A DNA stretch of 64,000 bases. Source: Thermus amyloliquefaciens. GTDB lineage: Bacteria > Deinococcota > Deinococci > Deinococcales > Thermaceae. Below the pieces are notes generated by a model. That model was given only the letters and a program-made list of their open reading frames with translations. It was not told the origin of the DNA and made no database searches. The position numbers and the translations under genes are program-made. Shown here one piece after another: positions 53,009 to 62,217 of this stretch. Each line of letters starts with the position of its first letter. Within the stretch, counting starts at the first letter, position 1. The DNA lies in assembly GCF_000744885.1 (NCBI RefSeq), contig NZ_JQMV01000003.1, positions 1,302,001-1,366,000 of the forward strand, in the 5' to 3' direction.

Positions 53009-56000
53009 TCACCACTCCGGGGGCCTTTCCAGCTTGCGCACGAAGACCCAGGTGTCCCGGTTCACCCCCACCGGCCCCCAGTAGTTGAAGGCGTAGGTGA
53101 ACTGGGCGTAGCCGCCGGACATCAAAACGGGCTTGAGGCGGGCCCGGGTGATGGAGTTGTTCATGCCGGCCCGCTTGCCCCTCAGGGGGCTTTTGGGAAT
53201 GCCCACGGTGCGCTCGGTGGCGTGGTAGACGAAGACCGTCCCCCGGGGAATGCGGGCGGAGACGATGGCCCGCTGCACGAAGACCCCGTTGTCGTTGAAA
53301 AGCTCCACCCAGTCGTTGTCCTGGATGCCCAGCTCCGCCGCATCCTTGTCGTTGAGCCAGACGGGGTACCCACCCCGGGAAAGAGTCATCATGCGGTGGT
53401 TTTCCGAGTAGGTGGAGTGGATGGACCACTTCCCGTGGGGGGTGATGTAGTTCATGAGCTTGCCGCTGGCCTCTTGGGAGCTCCTCTCCGTCTCCTGGAG
53501 CATGTGGACCTCGGGCCTTGGCTTGTAGGTGGGGAGGTGTTCGCCAAAGGCCAGGTAGTTGGGGTGGTCCAGGTAGAAGTGCTGCCTGCCCGTAAGCGTC
53601 CGCCAGGGGATGAGGCGCTCCACGTTCAAGGTGTAGGGGCTATAGGCCCGGCCCTGGTTGATGATGGCGCTCCAGGTGGGGGTGGTAAGCTGGCGGCGGG
53701 GCTGAGCCACGATGTCCTTAAAGGAGATGCGCACGTGGCGGTTGCCCTCGGCGAGGTCCGTGAGTTTCACCCCTGTCTTCTTCTCCTCGTCCAGGAAGGC
53801 CCGGTAGGCCAGTTCCCCGTTGGAAACCGGGTCCAGGAGGAGGATGGCCTCGGCCACCTGGCGGGCCTCCTCGAGGCTCGGCCGCTTCTCCCCCTGGAAG
53901 AGGCGGGGCTGGCGCTCGGCAAGCTCCCGGTAGAAGTCCTCCACGGGGATGGTAAGCCCGTGCATCCCCACCCCCACCTTCTCCACCGCCGGCCCCAGGG
54001 TGACCATCTTCTCGTAGATCTGGGTGTAGTCCCGCTCCACCACCCGGAACTTGGGCATGGTCTTGCCGGGGATGGGCTCCACCTCCCCCCGCTTCCAGTC
54101 CCGGTCCTCCAGCTGGGCCAGCTCGTCCGGGGTGTCGTGCTGCAGGGGGATCATGACGATGTCCTTTACGGGCTTGGGCAGGTGGACCTTGGCCAGCTCC
54201 GACACCTTCTTGGCGATAGCCTTAAAGATCTCCCAGTCCGGCTTGGACTCCCAAGCGGGGGGCACCGCCGCCTGCAGGGGGTTGATGAAGGTGTGCAGGT
54301 CGGTGGTGTTCAGGTCGTCCTTCTCGTACCAGGTGGCGGCGGGGAGGACGATGTCGGAGTAGAGGGCGCTGGTGTCCATGCGGAAGTTGAGGTCCACCAC
54401 CAGGTCCAGCTTCCCCTCGGGGGCCGGCTTGCGGTAGACCACCTCCTGGACGTGCCCCTCCGCCCGCTCCTCCGCGATGGCGGTGCTGTGGGTGCCCAGG
54501 TAGTGGCGCATGAAGAACTCATGCCCCTTGGCGCTGGTGCCGATGGCGTTCCCCCGCCAGATGAACCAGACCCTGGGCCAGTTCTCAGGAGCGTCGGGGT
54601 CCTCCACGGCGAACCGCAGCTCCCCCCGCTTAAGGGCTTCCACCACGTACTGGACGATCTCCGCCTCGGTCTTGGCTCCCCTGGCCTCCGCCTCCTTGAC
54701 CACCTCCAGAGGACTCTTGTTGAACTGGGGGAAGAAGGGGAGCCAACCCTTGCGCACCGCCCGCACCTGGTGGTCAATGGTGTGGTCGGAAAGCCCCTGG
54801 GCCGTCTTGTCGTAAGCGGAAAAGCCCCGCTCGTAGCGCCACTGGTCGGAGTGGACGTAGTGGAAGCTCGGGGTGTTCTGCTGCCTGGGGGGATAGCCCC
54901 AGTCGGCGGCGAAGGCGATGGGGCCCCAGGAGGCCTGGTTGGCCAGCTTCTCCTGGCCCACGTAGTGGGCCAGCCCTCCCCCATTCACCCCCACGCTTCC
55001 CGTGAGCATGAGGGCCACAATCCCCGCCCGGTAAAGAAGGTTGTTGTGGTACCAGTGGTTGATGCCCGCCCCGATGATGATGAGGTTCTTCCCCTTGGTC
55101 TTGAGGCCGTTTTCCGCCCAGGAGCGGGCGTACTTAAGCAGGGTGTCCCGGTGGATCCCCGTCCACTTCTCCTGCCAAGCGGGGGTGTAGGGAAGGTCAT
55201 CCCCGTAGTCCTTGGGATACTCCCCCGGAAGGCCCCGCCCCACCCCGAACTGGGCCATGAGGAGGTCGAAAACCGTGGCCACCGCCACCTTTTCCCCGTC
55301 CTTGGTGGTGACGTACTTCAGGGGCACGCCCCGCTTCAGCTTCCGATCCGAAGCGAAGTCGTCAAACTCCACCAAGGCCACCTCGTCCTCCATCCCGAGG
55401 AAGGTGAGGCGGGGGTTTAAGGGCTCGCCGGTCCTGGGGTCCTCCAGCTTCAGGTTCCACTTGCCCTTTTCCTTCTGCCAGCGGAAGCCAAGGGTTCCCC
55501 CGGGCATCTTGGGGCCCTTCTCCTCGTCCCAAATGAGAAGTTTGAAATCCCCGTTCTCCTCCTCGGCGTATTCCGCAAGGCGGTTCGCCCGCAGGTAGCG
55601 GCCTGGGCGCCCGTCCCGGATCTCCACCAGGAAGGGGGCGTCGGTGTACCGCTTCAGGTAGTCCTGGAAGTAGGGTACCTCCCTTTCCGCGTAGTACTCC
55701 TTGAGGAGGACGTGGTTCACCGCCATCCAGAAGGCCCCGTCTTGGCCAGGGTTGATGGGCATCCACCAGTCGGCGTACTTGGCCACCTGGGAGAAGTCCG
55801 GGCTGAAGACGGTGAGCTTGGCCCCCGCATGGCGCACCTCGGAGATGAAGTGGGTGTCGGGGGTGCGGGTCATGTTGAGGTTGGAGCCCATGACGGCGAT
55901 GAAGCGGGCGTTGTACCAGTCGGCGGACTCGTGGACGTCCGTCTGCTCCCCCCAGATCTCCGGCGAGGCGTTGGGCAGGTCGCAGTACCAGTCGTAAAAG

Positions 56001-56599
56001 CTCATGGGCACGCCGCCCAGGAGGGAAAGGAAGCGAGAACCCGCGGCGTAGGAGATCTGGCTCATGGCAGGGATGGGGGAGAACCCGATCACCCGGTCGG
56101 GCCCATAGCGCTTCACCGTGGAGACCACCGCGGCGGCGATGAGCTCCAGGACCTCGTCCCAGCTGGCCCGCCTGAACCCGCCCTTACCGCGGGCCTTCTG
56201 GTAGCGCTTGCGCTTGTGGGGGTCGCTTTGAATGGCCTCCCAGGCGGCCACGGGGTCGGGGTGCTGCTTCCTGGCCTCCCGCCAGAGGTCCAAGAGGACC
56301 CCCTTGGCGTAGGGGTACTTCACCCGGATGGGGCTATACAGGTACCAGCTGAAGCTGATGCCCCGCTGGCACCCCCTGGGCTCGTAGGGGGGAAGGCCCG
56401 CCTCGAGGCTCGGGTAGTCCGTGGCCTGAAGCTCCCAGGTGACCACGCCGTCCTTGACGAAAACCTCCCAGGAGCAAGAACCCGTGCAGTTCACCCCGTG
56501 GGTGGTGCGTACCCGCTTGTCGTGCTGGAAACGGTTGCGGTAAAACTCCTCCCACTTCCTCTCCGTCGGGCTCTCTATTTCCTTGATCCAGTCTTTCAT
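53009..56599 (-). CDS. narG: Respiratory nitrate reductase alpha (molybdenum) subunit
   Basis: This 1196-residue catalytic subunit reduces nitrate to nitrite at a Mo-bisMGD centre. The N-terminal [13 protein letters not shown] supplies the His-x3-Cys-x3-Cys of the FS0 cluster. The Mo-ligand Asp is in [18 protein letters not shown]. Molybdopterin-binding regions follow ([36 protein letters not shown]). No Tat signal is seen, as usual for cytoplasm-facing NarG. A long open frame on the opposite strand is a composition artefact. Confidence 0.97.
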   Translation of the reverse strand: MKDWIKEIESPTERKWEEFYRNRFQHDKRVRTTHGVNCTGSCSWEVFVKDGVVTWELQATDYPSLEAGLPPYEPRGCQRGISFSWYLYSPIRVKYPYAKGVLLDLWREARKQHPDPVAAWEAIQSDPHKRKRYQKARGKGGFRRASWDEVLELIAAAVVSTVKRYGPDRVIGFSPIPAMSQISYAAGSRFLSLLGGVPMSFYDWYCDLPNASPEIWGEQTDVHESADWYNARFIAVMGSNLNMTRTPDTHFISEVRHAGAKLTVFSPDFSQVAKYADWWMPINPGQDGAFWMAVNHVLLKEYYAEREVPYFQDYLKRYTDAPFLVEIRDGRPGRYLRANRLAEYAEEENGDFKLLIWDEEKGPKMPGGTLGFRWQKEKGKWNLKLEDPRTGEPLNPRLTFLGMEDEVALVEFDDFASDRKLKRGVPLKYVTTKDGEKVAVATVFDLLMAQFGVGRGLPGEYPKDYGDDLPYTPAWQEKWTGIHRDTLLKYARSWAENGLKTKGKNLIIIGAGINHWYHNNLLYRAGIVALMLTGSVGVNGGGLAHYVGQEKLANQASWGPIAFAADWGYPPRQQNTPSFHYVHSDQWRYERGFSAYDKTAQGLSDHTIDHQVRAVRKGWLPFFPQFNKSPLEVVKEAEARGAKTEAEIVQYVVEALKRGELRFAVEDPDAPENWPRVWFIWRGNAIGTSAKGHEFFMRHYLGTHSTAIAEERAEGHVQEVVYRKPAPEGKLDLVVDLNFRMDTSALYSDIVLPAATWYEKDDLNTTDLHTFINPLQAAVPPAWESKPDWEIFKAIAKKVSELAKVHLPKPVKDIVMIPLQHDTPDELAQLEDRDWKRGEVEPIPGKTMPKFRVVERDYTQIYEKMVTLGPAVEKVGVGMHGLTIPVEDFYRELAERQPRLFQGEKRPSLEEARQVAEAILLLDPVSNGELAYRAFLDEEKKTGVKLTDLAEGNRHVRISFKDIVAQPRRQLTTPTWSAIINQGRAYSPYTLNVERLIPWRTLTGRQHFYLDHPNYLAFGEHLPTYKPRPEVHMLQETERSSQEASGKLMNYITPHGKWSIHSTYSENHRMMTLSRGGYPVWLNDKDAAELGIQDNDWVELFNDNGVFVQRAIVSARIPRGTVFVYHATERTVGIPKSPLRGKRAGMNNSITRARLKPVLMSGGYAQFTYAFNYWGPVGVNRDTWVFVRKLERPPEW

Positions 56600-56601
56600 G
56601 T

Positions 56602-57396
56602 CTACCTCCTAAGCTGGCTTTGGATGCGCTCCGCCAGGCTCTTGGGCCTCAGCTGCCAGAGGATGGCCTGGTAAAGCAAGAGCAGCCCCCAAAGGACCAA
56701 CCCCGCCACCAAAAACCGTCCCAAGTACAGGGAAGGGGGCCTTGGCACCTCCTGGGAAACCTGGGTCAGGAAGGCGGCCAGGGCCGCCGCCTCCGCCTCG
56801 GTGAGGGGCTTGCCCTTGTAGGCCTCCCGCATCACGGGGAAAGCGGGGTTTTGCAAGAGGGCGGTAAGCCCCGCCTCGCCCCCCAGGCGCTTCGCGGCAT
56901 CCGTGAGGTCCTTCCCCATGGACCCCCCGCCCAAGAAGCCCACCCCCGCCACCGTGTGGCAGGCCTGGCAGGGCGCCCCACCGTTTTGCAAGGCCCTCTG
57001 GCCCAGGTAAAGGGCCCGGCCCAGGGCGGGGTCCCCCTGCACCTGGGGAGCGGGTGCCTGGGCCTCGGCCTGGGCGCTGGACAAACCCTTTAGGTATTGG
57101 GCGATGGCCCGGGCCTCGGCCTCGGGCACCTGGGGCATGGGGGGCATGACCCCGTTGTAGGCCACCCCGCCCACCTCCAAGGGGCCCGAAAGCCCCTCCC
57201 GCACCACCTTCACCACATAGGCCTCCTCCTGCACCCTGGGGTTCCCCGCCAAAGGGGGTATGGCCCCGGGGATGCCCTGGCCCTCCGCACCGTGACAGGC
57301 GGCGCAGTACTGGCCGTAAAGGGCCTTCCCCTCCTGGGCCGGCGCTAGGGAAAGGGCCAGGAGCAAGGCCAGGGGAAAGAAGCGTTTGCCCTTCAT
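56602..57396 (-). CDS. narC: Diheme cytochrome c of the nitrate reductase complex
   Basis: This 264-residue exported protein has a signal peptide (ends near SLAPAQE), two class I cytochrome c domains (CAACH near residue 33 and CQACH near 135) and one C-terminal membrane anchor. In Thermus thermophilus NarC is the first gene of the nar operon and passes electrons in the complex. ATG 57396 with GGAGGTGAGG is chosen over GTG 57402. It is divergent from dnrS. Confidence 0.92.
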   Translation of the reverse strand: MKGKRFFPLALLLALSLAPAQEGKALYGQYCAACHGAEGQGIPGAIPPLAGNPRVQEEAYVVKVVREGLSGPLEVGGVAYNGVMPPMPQVPEAEARAIAQYLKGLSSAQAEAQAPAPQVQGDPALGRALYLGQRALQNGGAPCQACHTVAGVGFLGGGSMGKDLTDAAKRLGGEAGLTALLQNPAFPVMREAYKGKPLTEAEAAALAAFLTQVSQEVPRPPSLYLGRFLVAGLVLWGLLLLYQAILWQLRPKSLAERIQSQLRR

Positions 57397-57492
57397 CCTC
57401 ACCTCCGGTCTCCAGTGTGGGAAGGAGGCCTGGCACCCGCTTTCCCCCAGGGGGACATTCGTCCTAAAAGAAGTGCCCTATCTTGGAAGGCG
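57397..57492. promoter_or_regulatory. Divergent narC-dnrS promoter region
   Basis: This 96-bp region holds the start signals of the nar operon and of dnrS. TATCTT at 57479-57484 is a candidate -10 for a near-leaderless dnrS. GGGACATTCGTCCT (57452-57465) keeps the GAC-N4-GTC core of the FNR-type boxes but lacks their flanking TTGA/TCAA, so it is only a weak candidate site. No clear narC -10 is visible. Confidence 0.5.
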
Positions 57493-59301
57493 ATGAAGCC
57501 CCTGGCCCGGCTACGGCTGGATCCTAAGGGAAAGGCCTCGGTCCTCGAGGCCGACCCCTCCTTGGGCCTGGAAGGGAATGGCCTCCCCTGCGCCCTTCTG
57601 GTGCAAGGGCAGGACCCCTTCGGCCGCCCCCTTTGCTCCCGCTGCCCGGTGCAGCGGGAACTGAGGCGAGGGGCTTACCGGGCCAGCACCCCCCTCCTCT
57701 TCAAGGGCAGGCGCCTCCGCTGCCAGGGGTATCGGGAAAAGGACGGTTTTCTGGTGGAGCTCTACCCCGAGCGGGCCGAACCCCCCAACCTTCTCCTGGA
57801 GCTCTCCCGCCTCACCCAGCACCTCCTGCAAAGCCCGGAAAAGCTCCCCGAGGCCCTGGAGGACTTCCTCCGTACCCTCCGCCAAGCCCTGGACATGGAG
57901 GCCGCCGAGCTCTTCCTGGCGGACCCGGAGGAGCACCACCTGATCCTCACCGCCTATGAGGGCCTCCACCGGGAGGCCTTCTTGGAAAAGCCCTGGTTTC
58001 AGCTGGGGGAGGGTTATCCCGGCATCGTGGCCCTGAAACGGGAACCCCTCTTCACCCACGCCCTGGGGAAAGACCCCCGGTATCTGCGGCAAAAGGTCAA
58101 GCAGCTGGGCTACCAGACCTACATCTGCTACCCCTTGGAGCTTCCCCAAGGGCTCATCGGGGTTCTGAACCTGGCCTCCCGGGACCCACGCCTGGACCAC
58201 CAGGAGCCCCTAGAGACCCTCTCCCGCATCGCCCCCCTCTTCGCCAGCACCCTGTATACCCTGCTCACCCGGTTGGGAGAGGTGGGCTTACAGGCCCTCC
58301 ACCAACATCTCTACCGGGGCGAGGTTTCCGAGGCGCGGCTTGCCTTCCTAAAGGGGATCCAGCGCCTGAGCCAAGCCACCGGTGTCCGCCTGGTGGCCCG
58401 GGGTGGGGAAAGGTGGGAAACGGGCTTCGTCCCCCCCTGCGGGATGCAGGACTGCCCCTGCTGGAAAGGGAAGGTGGTGGGCCACAAAAACGGCCTTCCC
58501 GACTGCCCCGAAGCCCAGGGGCGCCCCAGGATCTGCCTACCCCTCTGGGCCCGGGGGGAGGTGGTGGCCGTGGCCACCTTGTTCCACGCCCGTCCCCCCA
58601 GGCCCACCACCCGCCCAGCAGCCCCCACCCTGTGGCTCTCCCGGCTGGCGGTTCCTTTCCTCTTCCCGCCCTCAAGCCAAGAAAGGGCCGATGCTCCCGA
58701 GCTAGAGATCTATGCCTTAGGGCAGTTCCGCGTGCGGCATCGGGGGAAGGAGCTTACCTCCAAAACCTTTGGCCGGCGCGGGGCCTTCCAGTTTTTCAAG
58801 TACCTCTTGGCCAACAAGGACCGGGCCCTTTACATAGACGAACTTTGCGAAACCCTCTGGCCTGACCTCCCGCCGGAGAGGGCACGGCAGGAGCTGTACA
58901 CCCAGGTCTACCACCTCCGCAAAACCCTTCCCGGGATCGTGGAGCGGGAGGGAGACTACTATCGGCTGAAGCTCCCTGAAGACCGCTTCCTGGACTTTGA
59001 GCGCTTTGAGGAGCTCATGCGCAAGGCCGATCTTGAGGAGGGGCTTTCGGCCTTCAAAACCCTCAGGCAGGCCCTGGAACTTTACAAGGGGCCTCTTTTT
59101 GGGGATGACCCCTACGGGGAGTGGGCCGAGGCGGAAAGGAGCTACCTGCAGGAACGGGCCCTCTCCGGCCTCCTGCGCCTGGGGGAGTTGGCCGAGGCCT
59201 TGGGCTATTTGGAGGTCGCCAAGGAAGCCTACGCCCGGGCCCTAAAGCTGGAGCCCTACCTGGAGGAAGCGCAAAGGCGCTTGGCCCTTTTGAAGGGGTA
59301 A
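57493..59301 (+). CDS. dnrS: DnrS-like regulator: cysteine-rich GAF sensor with SARP/BTAD transcription activator domain
   Basis: This 602-residue protein has an N-terminal cysteine-rich segment (PFGRPLCSRCPVQREL near 40-60), a GAF domain (about 105-265), a second cysteine cluster (PPCGMQDCPCW near 315 and DCPEAQGRPRIC near 340), a SARP-type winged helix (about 415-500; FGRRGAFQFFKYLLANKDRAL) and a bacterial transcriptional activation domain of helical repeats to the end. Position and architecture match DnrS of the T. thermophilus nitrate element. The cysteines could hold an Fe-S or redox switch (inference). It is followed 2 bp later by dnrT. Confidence 0.87.
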   Translation: MKPLARLRLDPKGKASVLEADPSLGLEGNGLPCALLVQGQDPFGRPLCSRCPVQRELRRGAYRASTPLLFKGRRLRCQGYREKDGFLVELYPERAEPPNLLLELSRLTQHLLQSPEKLPEALEDFLRTLRQALDMEAAELFLADPEEHHLILTAYEGLHREAFLEKPWFQLGEGYPGIVALKREPLFTHALGKDPRYLRQKVKQLGYQTYICYPLELPQGLIGVLNLASRDPRLDHQEPLETLSRIAPLFASTLYTLLTRLGEVGLQALHQHLYRGEVSEARLAFLKGIQRLSQATGVRLVARGGERWETGFVPPCGMQDCPCWKGKVVGHKNGLPDCPEAQGRPRICLPLWARGEVVAVATLFHARPPRPTTRPAAPTLWLSRLAVPFLFPPSSQERADAPELEIYALGQFRVRHRGKELTSKTFGRRGAFQFFKYLLANKDRALYIDELCETLWPDLPPERARQELYTQVYHLRKTLPGIVEREGDYYRLKLPEDRFLDFERFEELMRKADLEEGLSAFKTLRQALELYKGPLFGDDPYGEWAEAERSYLQERALSGLLRLGELAEALGYLEVAKEAYARALKLEPYLEEAQRRLALLKG

Positions 59302-59303
59302 GG

Positions 59304-59957
59304 ATGGAGCTGAAGCAGGTTCCCCTGTTCCGAGACCTGGCCCTCGAGGACCTGGAGGCCCTGGAGCGGGAAGCCCGGGCCCGGCGGCTGAAGCGGGGCG
59401 AGGTGCTCTTTTTGGAGGGAGAACCCGTGCACTCCCTTTTCGTGGTGGAAAAAGGCCTCATCAAGGTGTACAAGCTGGACCCCCAAGGGCGCAAGCAGGT
59501 GGTGCTCCACCTGGAGGGCCCAGGGCGGATCCTGGCGGAGGTGGCCCTCTTCCTAGACCGCCCCACCTACCCCGCCAGCGCCGAGGCCCTGGAGGAAAGC
59601 CAGGTCCTGGCCATCCCCAAGGAGCGCTTCTTCCAGCTGGCGGAGGCCCGTCCCCCCTTGGCCCGGGCCCTGATCCGTTACCTGGCCCGGCGCCAGGGGC
59701 AGCTTCTCCACCTTCTGGACCGTCTGGTCTTCCACGAGGTGCGGGAAAGGCTATGCGACTTCCTTCTGCAGAAGCTGGCGGAGGAGGGCCAAGGGTTTTA
59801 CCTACCCACCAACCCGGAGCTCGCCGCCCTTTTGGGCACCGTGCCCGAGGCGGTTTCCCGGAACCTGGGCCAGCTCTATCGCCAAGGCCTTATCCGGCTC
59901 CAGGGAAGGCGGGTAGAGGTGCCTGACCCTCAGGCCTTAGCGAATTGGATACGGTAA
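59304..59957 (+). CDS. dnrT: DnrT-like Crp/Fnr-family activator
   Basis: This 217-residue protein has a cyclic-nucleotide-type beta barrel (about 5-115), a dimer helix and a winged-helix domain with recognition helix TVPEAVSRNLGQL. Glu182, Ser185 and Arg186 reproduce the E-xx-SR of FNR, which reads TTGA half sites. It has only one cysteine (Cys151), so it lacks the FNR Fe-S oxygen sensor and is more like DNR/NnrR regulators. Four matching boxes occur in this window. It is co-transcribed with dnrS. Confidence 0.9.
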   Translation: MELKQVPLFRDLALEDLEALEREARARRLKRGEVLFLEGEPVHSLFVVEKGLIKVYKLDPQGRKQVVLHLEGPGRILAEVALFLDRPTYPASAEALEESQVLAIPKERFFQLAEARPPLARALIRYLARRQGQLLHLLDRLVFHEVRERLCDFLLQKLAEEGQGFYLPTNPELAALLGTVPEAVSRNLGQLYRQGLIRLQGRRVEVPDPQALANWIR

Positions 59958-59965
59958 ATCGGGCG

Positions 59966-60226
59966 TCACTCCAGCACGTGTACGTTGGGTAGCGTCTGGG
60001 CCCATTGGCGGTTCTTCTCAATGTAGGATTTCCACTCCTCGGGTACATCCTCCTCGGGGAAGATGGCGTTCACCGGGCAGGCGGGCACGCAGGCCCCGCA
60101 GTCAATGCACTCGTCCGGGTGGATGTAAAGCTGCTCCCCGGCGTCGTAGATGCACTCCACGGGGCAGACCTCCTGGCAAGACCGGTCCTTCACGCCGATG
60201 CAGGGCTCGCAGATCACGTGGGGCAT
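59966..60226 (-). CDS. Seven-iron ferredoxin
   Basis: This 86-residue electron carrier has the 3Fe-4S/4Fe-4S cysteine pattern: CEPCIGVKDRSCQEVCPVECI followed by CIDCGACVPACPVNAIF, and a short C-terminal helix, as in the well-studied Thermus ferredoxin. ATG 60226 has GGAGGTGTTT in front. FNR-type box 3 is 52.5 bp upstream, and a leader of about 11 nt would put that box at the class II position. Confidence 0.93.
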   Translation of the reverse strand: MPHVICEPCIGVKDRSCQEVCPVECIYDAGEQLYIHPDECIDCGACVPACPVNAIFPEEDVPEEWKSYIEKNRQWAQTLPNVHVLE

Positions 60227-60271
60227 AAACACCTCCAAGGTCCAGCCTGCTCGCGGGCCCCGGAACCGTCC

Positions 60272-60285
60272 ATGACGGAGGTCAA
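60272..60285 (-). promoter_or_regulatory. FNR-type box 3, upstream of the ferredoxin gene
   Basis: In gene direction TTGACCTCCGTCAT fits TTGAY-N4-RTCAW. It lies between the divergent ferredoxin and redoxin genes, 52.5 bp from the ferredoxin ATG and 65.5 bp from the redoxin ATG. Confidence 0.6.
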
Positions 60286-60343
60286 GGAGGGCAAGCGCCC
60301 CTAGGACACCTTGGCCGGGGAGGAAACGGGGTACCCTAAGGGC

Positions 60344-60739
60344 ATGGTCCGCCTGCGCACCCCCCTTCCCCCCTGCCGCCTCTGGACCCCGGAGGGGGCC
60401 AAGGTCTACCTGCCGGACCTCAAGGGGAGGATCCTGGTCCTGGTGCGAAACCCTGGGCTGGCCCAGGCCCTGGCGGAGCGGCAGGAGGAGCTCCGGGAGC
60501 TTTCCGCCCAGGCCTACCTCCTGGCCCATTCCCCCGCGGCAAGCCCCCTCCCGGTCCTCCTGGACCCGGAGGGCACACTCCTTGCGGCCCTCCCGGAGGA
60601 GGGGGTCCTGGTGGCCGACGCCTACCTGGAGGTCCACCACCTGGGCCCCGCAAGGGACGCGGAGGAGGTGCTGGCCTGGGTGGGCTTCGTGGCCGCCCAG
60701 TGCCCGGAGTGCGTGCTGCCAGAATCGGATTGGACTTAG
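60344..60739 (+). CDS. Small redoxin-like protein
   Basis: This 131-residue protein has a thioredoxin-like beta-alpha arrangement reminiscent of peroxiredoxin-family proteins (VYLPDLKGRILVLVRNPGLAQALAERQEELREL, then VLLDPEGTLLAALP). The usual N-terminal CxxC site is missing, and a Cys-Pro-Glu-Cys pair lies instead near the C-terminus (AAQCPECVLPESD). TACCCT directly before ATG 60344 suggests a leaderless start. The function is unknown. Confidence 0.65.
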   Translation: MVRLRTPLPPCRLWTPEGAKVYLPDLKGRILVLVRNPGLAQALAERQEELRELSAQAYLLAHSPAASPLPVLLDPEGTLLAALPEEGVLVADAYLEVHHLGPARDAEEVLAWVGFVAAQCPECVLPESDWT

Positions 60740-60964
60740 CCTCCCATACCCCTACCCAAAGGCCAGGAACCCGCCAACTCGCATTATCCCTGGACTATAT
60801 ACAGGGATTTCCTTAGCCAAAGGGAAAAAGGCGCGCCCAGGCTCTTCTTTGGGTCCCCGTCGTGGCGCATGCCCCGATGGGGCCCAGCGCCCCAACCCCA
60901 ACCCTTGGCCAGGGGAGGAAGCAACGGACCTGGCCATAAGGAACGTGGCATGGGCCCTGGGGTC
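60740..60964. other. Intergenic region with a palindromic repeat unit
   Basis: This stretch between the redoxin stop and the protoglobin promoter holds one recognisable element, the imperfect stem-loop at 60855-60882. I see no gene or tRNA in the rest. Confidence 0.5.
60851..60882. repeat. Palindromic repeat unit, copy A (imperfect)
   Basis: GGGTCCCCGTCGTGGCGCA (60851-60869) is identical over 19 bp to 62170-62188. Here the right arm has diverged (GCCCCGATGGGG), so the stem is imperfect. It may act as the terminator of the redoxin gene. Confidence 0.6.
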
Positions 60965-60993
60965 TTGACGAGACCACGGGGGGATGCTATTAT
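60965..60993 (+). promoter_or_regulatory. Promoter of the protoglobin-P460 operon
   Basis: TTGACG (60965-60970), 17-bp spacer and TATTAT (60988-60993) are close to consensus. The start near 61000 gives a leader of about 17 nt with AAGGAGGT as ribosome site. Confidence 0.8.
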
Positions 60994-61016
60994 TTAGGAG
61001 TCCTAAGGAGGTGCCC

Positions 61017-61601
61017 ATGCCGCAGATACCGGGCTACACCTACGGGGATCCTGCCCTTCCGCCCTCACCGGTTTCCTTGGAGGAACTGGAACGCCTAAAG
61101 GCGTGCCTCCTCTGGACCGAGGAGGATGACAAGGCCCTGGAACAAGCAGGTAAAGTGCTGGAAGACCAGGTGGAAGAGGTGCTGGACCTTTGGTACGGCT
61201 TTGTGGGAAGCCATCCCCACCTCCTCCACTACTTCACAGACCCTCAAGGCAACCCCATTCCGGACTACCTGGAAAGGGTGCGGCGGCGCTTCGGCCAATG
61301 GATCCTGGACACCTGCTTCCGCCCCAAGGACGAGACCTGGCTCCGTTACCAGCACGAGATAGGCCTGCGCCACCACCGAACCAAGAAGAATCAGACGGAT
61401 GGGGTGACCTCCGTGCCGCACATCCCCTTGCGCTACCTTATTTCCTTCATCTATCCCATCACTGCTACCATAAAGCCCTTCCTAACCAAGAAGGGCCATA
61501 ACCCAGAAGAGGTGGAAAGGATGTACCAAGCCTGGTTCAAAGCCGTGGTGCTCCAGGTGGCCCTTTGGTCCTACCCATACACCCAACCGGGGGATTTTTA
61601 G
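61017..61601 (+). CDS. Protoglobin
   Basis: This 194-residue single-domain heme protein matches the protoglobin family throughout: DKALEQAGKVLEDQVEEVLD, the proximal-His region YQHEIGLRHHRTKKN (His119 or His120) and the C-terminal MYQAWFKAVVLQVALW. The archaeal protoglobin of Methanosarcina uses His120. Protoglobins bind O2, CO and NO; here the neighbour is cytochrome P460 and the nar genes are close, so NO handling is a reasonable inference. Confidence 0.93.
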   Translation: MPQIPGYTYGDPALPPSPVSLEELERLKACLLWTEEDDKALEQAGKVLEDQVEEVLDLWYGFVGSHPHLLHYFTDPQGNPIPDYLERVRRRFGQWILDTCFRPKDETWLRYQHEIGLRHHRTKKNQTDGVTSVPHIPLRYLISFIYPITATIKPFLTKKGHNPEEVERMYQAWFKAVVLQVALWSYPYTQPGDF

Positions 61602-61617
61602 GAAGGAGGTGGTATCC

Positions 61618-62109
61618 ATGAAGAAGGTTGCGGCGGCCCTAAGCGTATTGGTGTCGGCCCTTTGGGTGGCAGCCCAGTACGGGGGAGGGGTATCCCAACC
61701 CGCCTTCCCCTACCCCGAGGGCTACCGGCTCTGGACCCATGTGAAGAGCATGGAGCTGAAGCCGGGCCACCCCCTTTATGAGAGCTTCGGCGGGTTGCAC
61801 CACATCTACGTGAACCAGACCGGGCTCAGGACCTACCTGGAGGGCAAGAAGAACCCCTTCCCCAAAGGGACGGTCATCGTCTTTGACCTCCTCGAGGCCA
61901 AGGTGGAGGGAAACGCCCTCCTGGAAGGCCCGCAGAAGCTCATTGGGGTCATGGTGAAGGATCCCGACCGCTACCCGGCCACCGGGGGCTGGGGGTACTA
62001 CGCCTTCGGCCCGGATAAAAAACCCCTCAGCATCGACCCCCAATCCTGCCACGCCTGCCATCAGGGAGCCGCCAACACCGACTTCGTCTTCAGCGCCTTC
62101 CGGCCCTAA
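61618..62109 (+). CDS. Cytochrome P460 family protein
   Basis: This 163-residue exported protein has a signal peptide (about 1-20), a beta-rich P460/c'-beta fold (FPKGTVIVFDLLEAK, IGVMVKDPDRYPATGGWGYYAF) and one c-type heme site CHACH near the C-terminus. Family members oxidise hydroxylamine to N2O/NO or bind NO. The catalytic Lys cross-link of true P460 cannot be confirmed by eye. It follows the protoglobin gene after 16 bp with GGAAGGAGG, so both are made together. Confidence 0.88.
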   Translation: MKKVAAALSVLVSALWVAAQYGGGVSQPAFPYPEGYRLWTHVKSMELKPGHPLYESFGGLHHIYVNQTGLRTYLEGKKNPFPKGTVIVFDLLEAKVEGNALLEGPQKLIGVMVKDPDRYPATGGWGYYAFGPDKKPLSIDPQSCHACHQGAANTDFVFSAFRP

Positions 62110-62169
62110 GTGCCGGCGCATGGGGGGTTGCTGCCATGGGCAGGGAAGAAGGGCGATGAGGCCTTTCCG

Positions 62170-62201
62170 GGGTCCCCGTCGTGGCGCAAGCCACGACGGG
62201 G
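62170..62201. repeat. Palindromic repeat unit, copy B (perfect 12-bp hairpin)
   Basis: CCCCGTCGTGGC (62174-62185) pairs perfectly with GCCACGACGGGG (62190-62201) around a GCAA tetraloop. Its left arm plus flank repeats 19 bp from copy A. It lies between the P460 stop and the MarR start and could end the P460 message. Confidence 0.7.
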
Positions 62202-62217
62202 TGCTTAAGATGGAGGG

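Noticed and set aside
51965-55420. Open frame of 1151 codons on the plus strand opposite narH and narG
   Set aside because: It is fully antisense to two certain genes, has low-complexity Gly/Val/Leu/Pro composition and no domain motif. Long antisense frames are common in DNA of this GC content.
57452-57465. GGGACATTCGTCCT as a fifth FNR-type box
   Set aside because: It keeps only the GAC-N4-GTC core, lacks the outer bases and has no fitting distance to a -10 box in either direction.
60851-62201. Repeat pair as a CRISPR array
   Set aside because: There are only two copies 1.3 kb apart with genes between them and no regular spacers. No CRISPR array is visible anywhere in the window.
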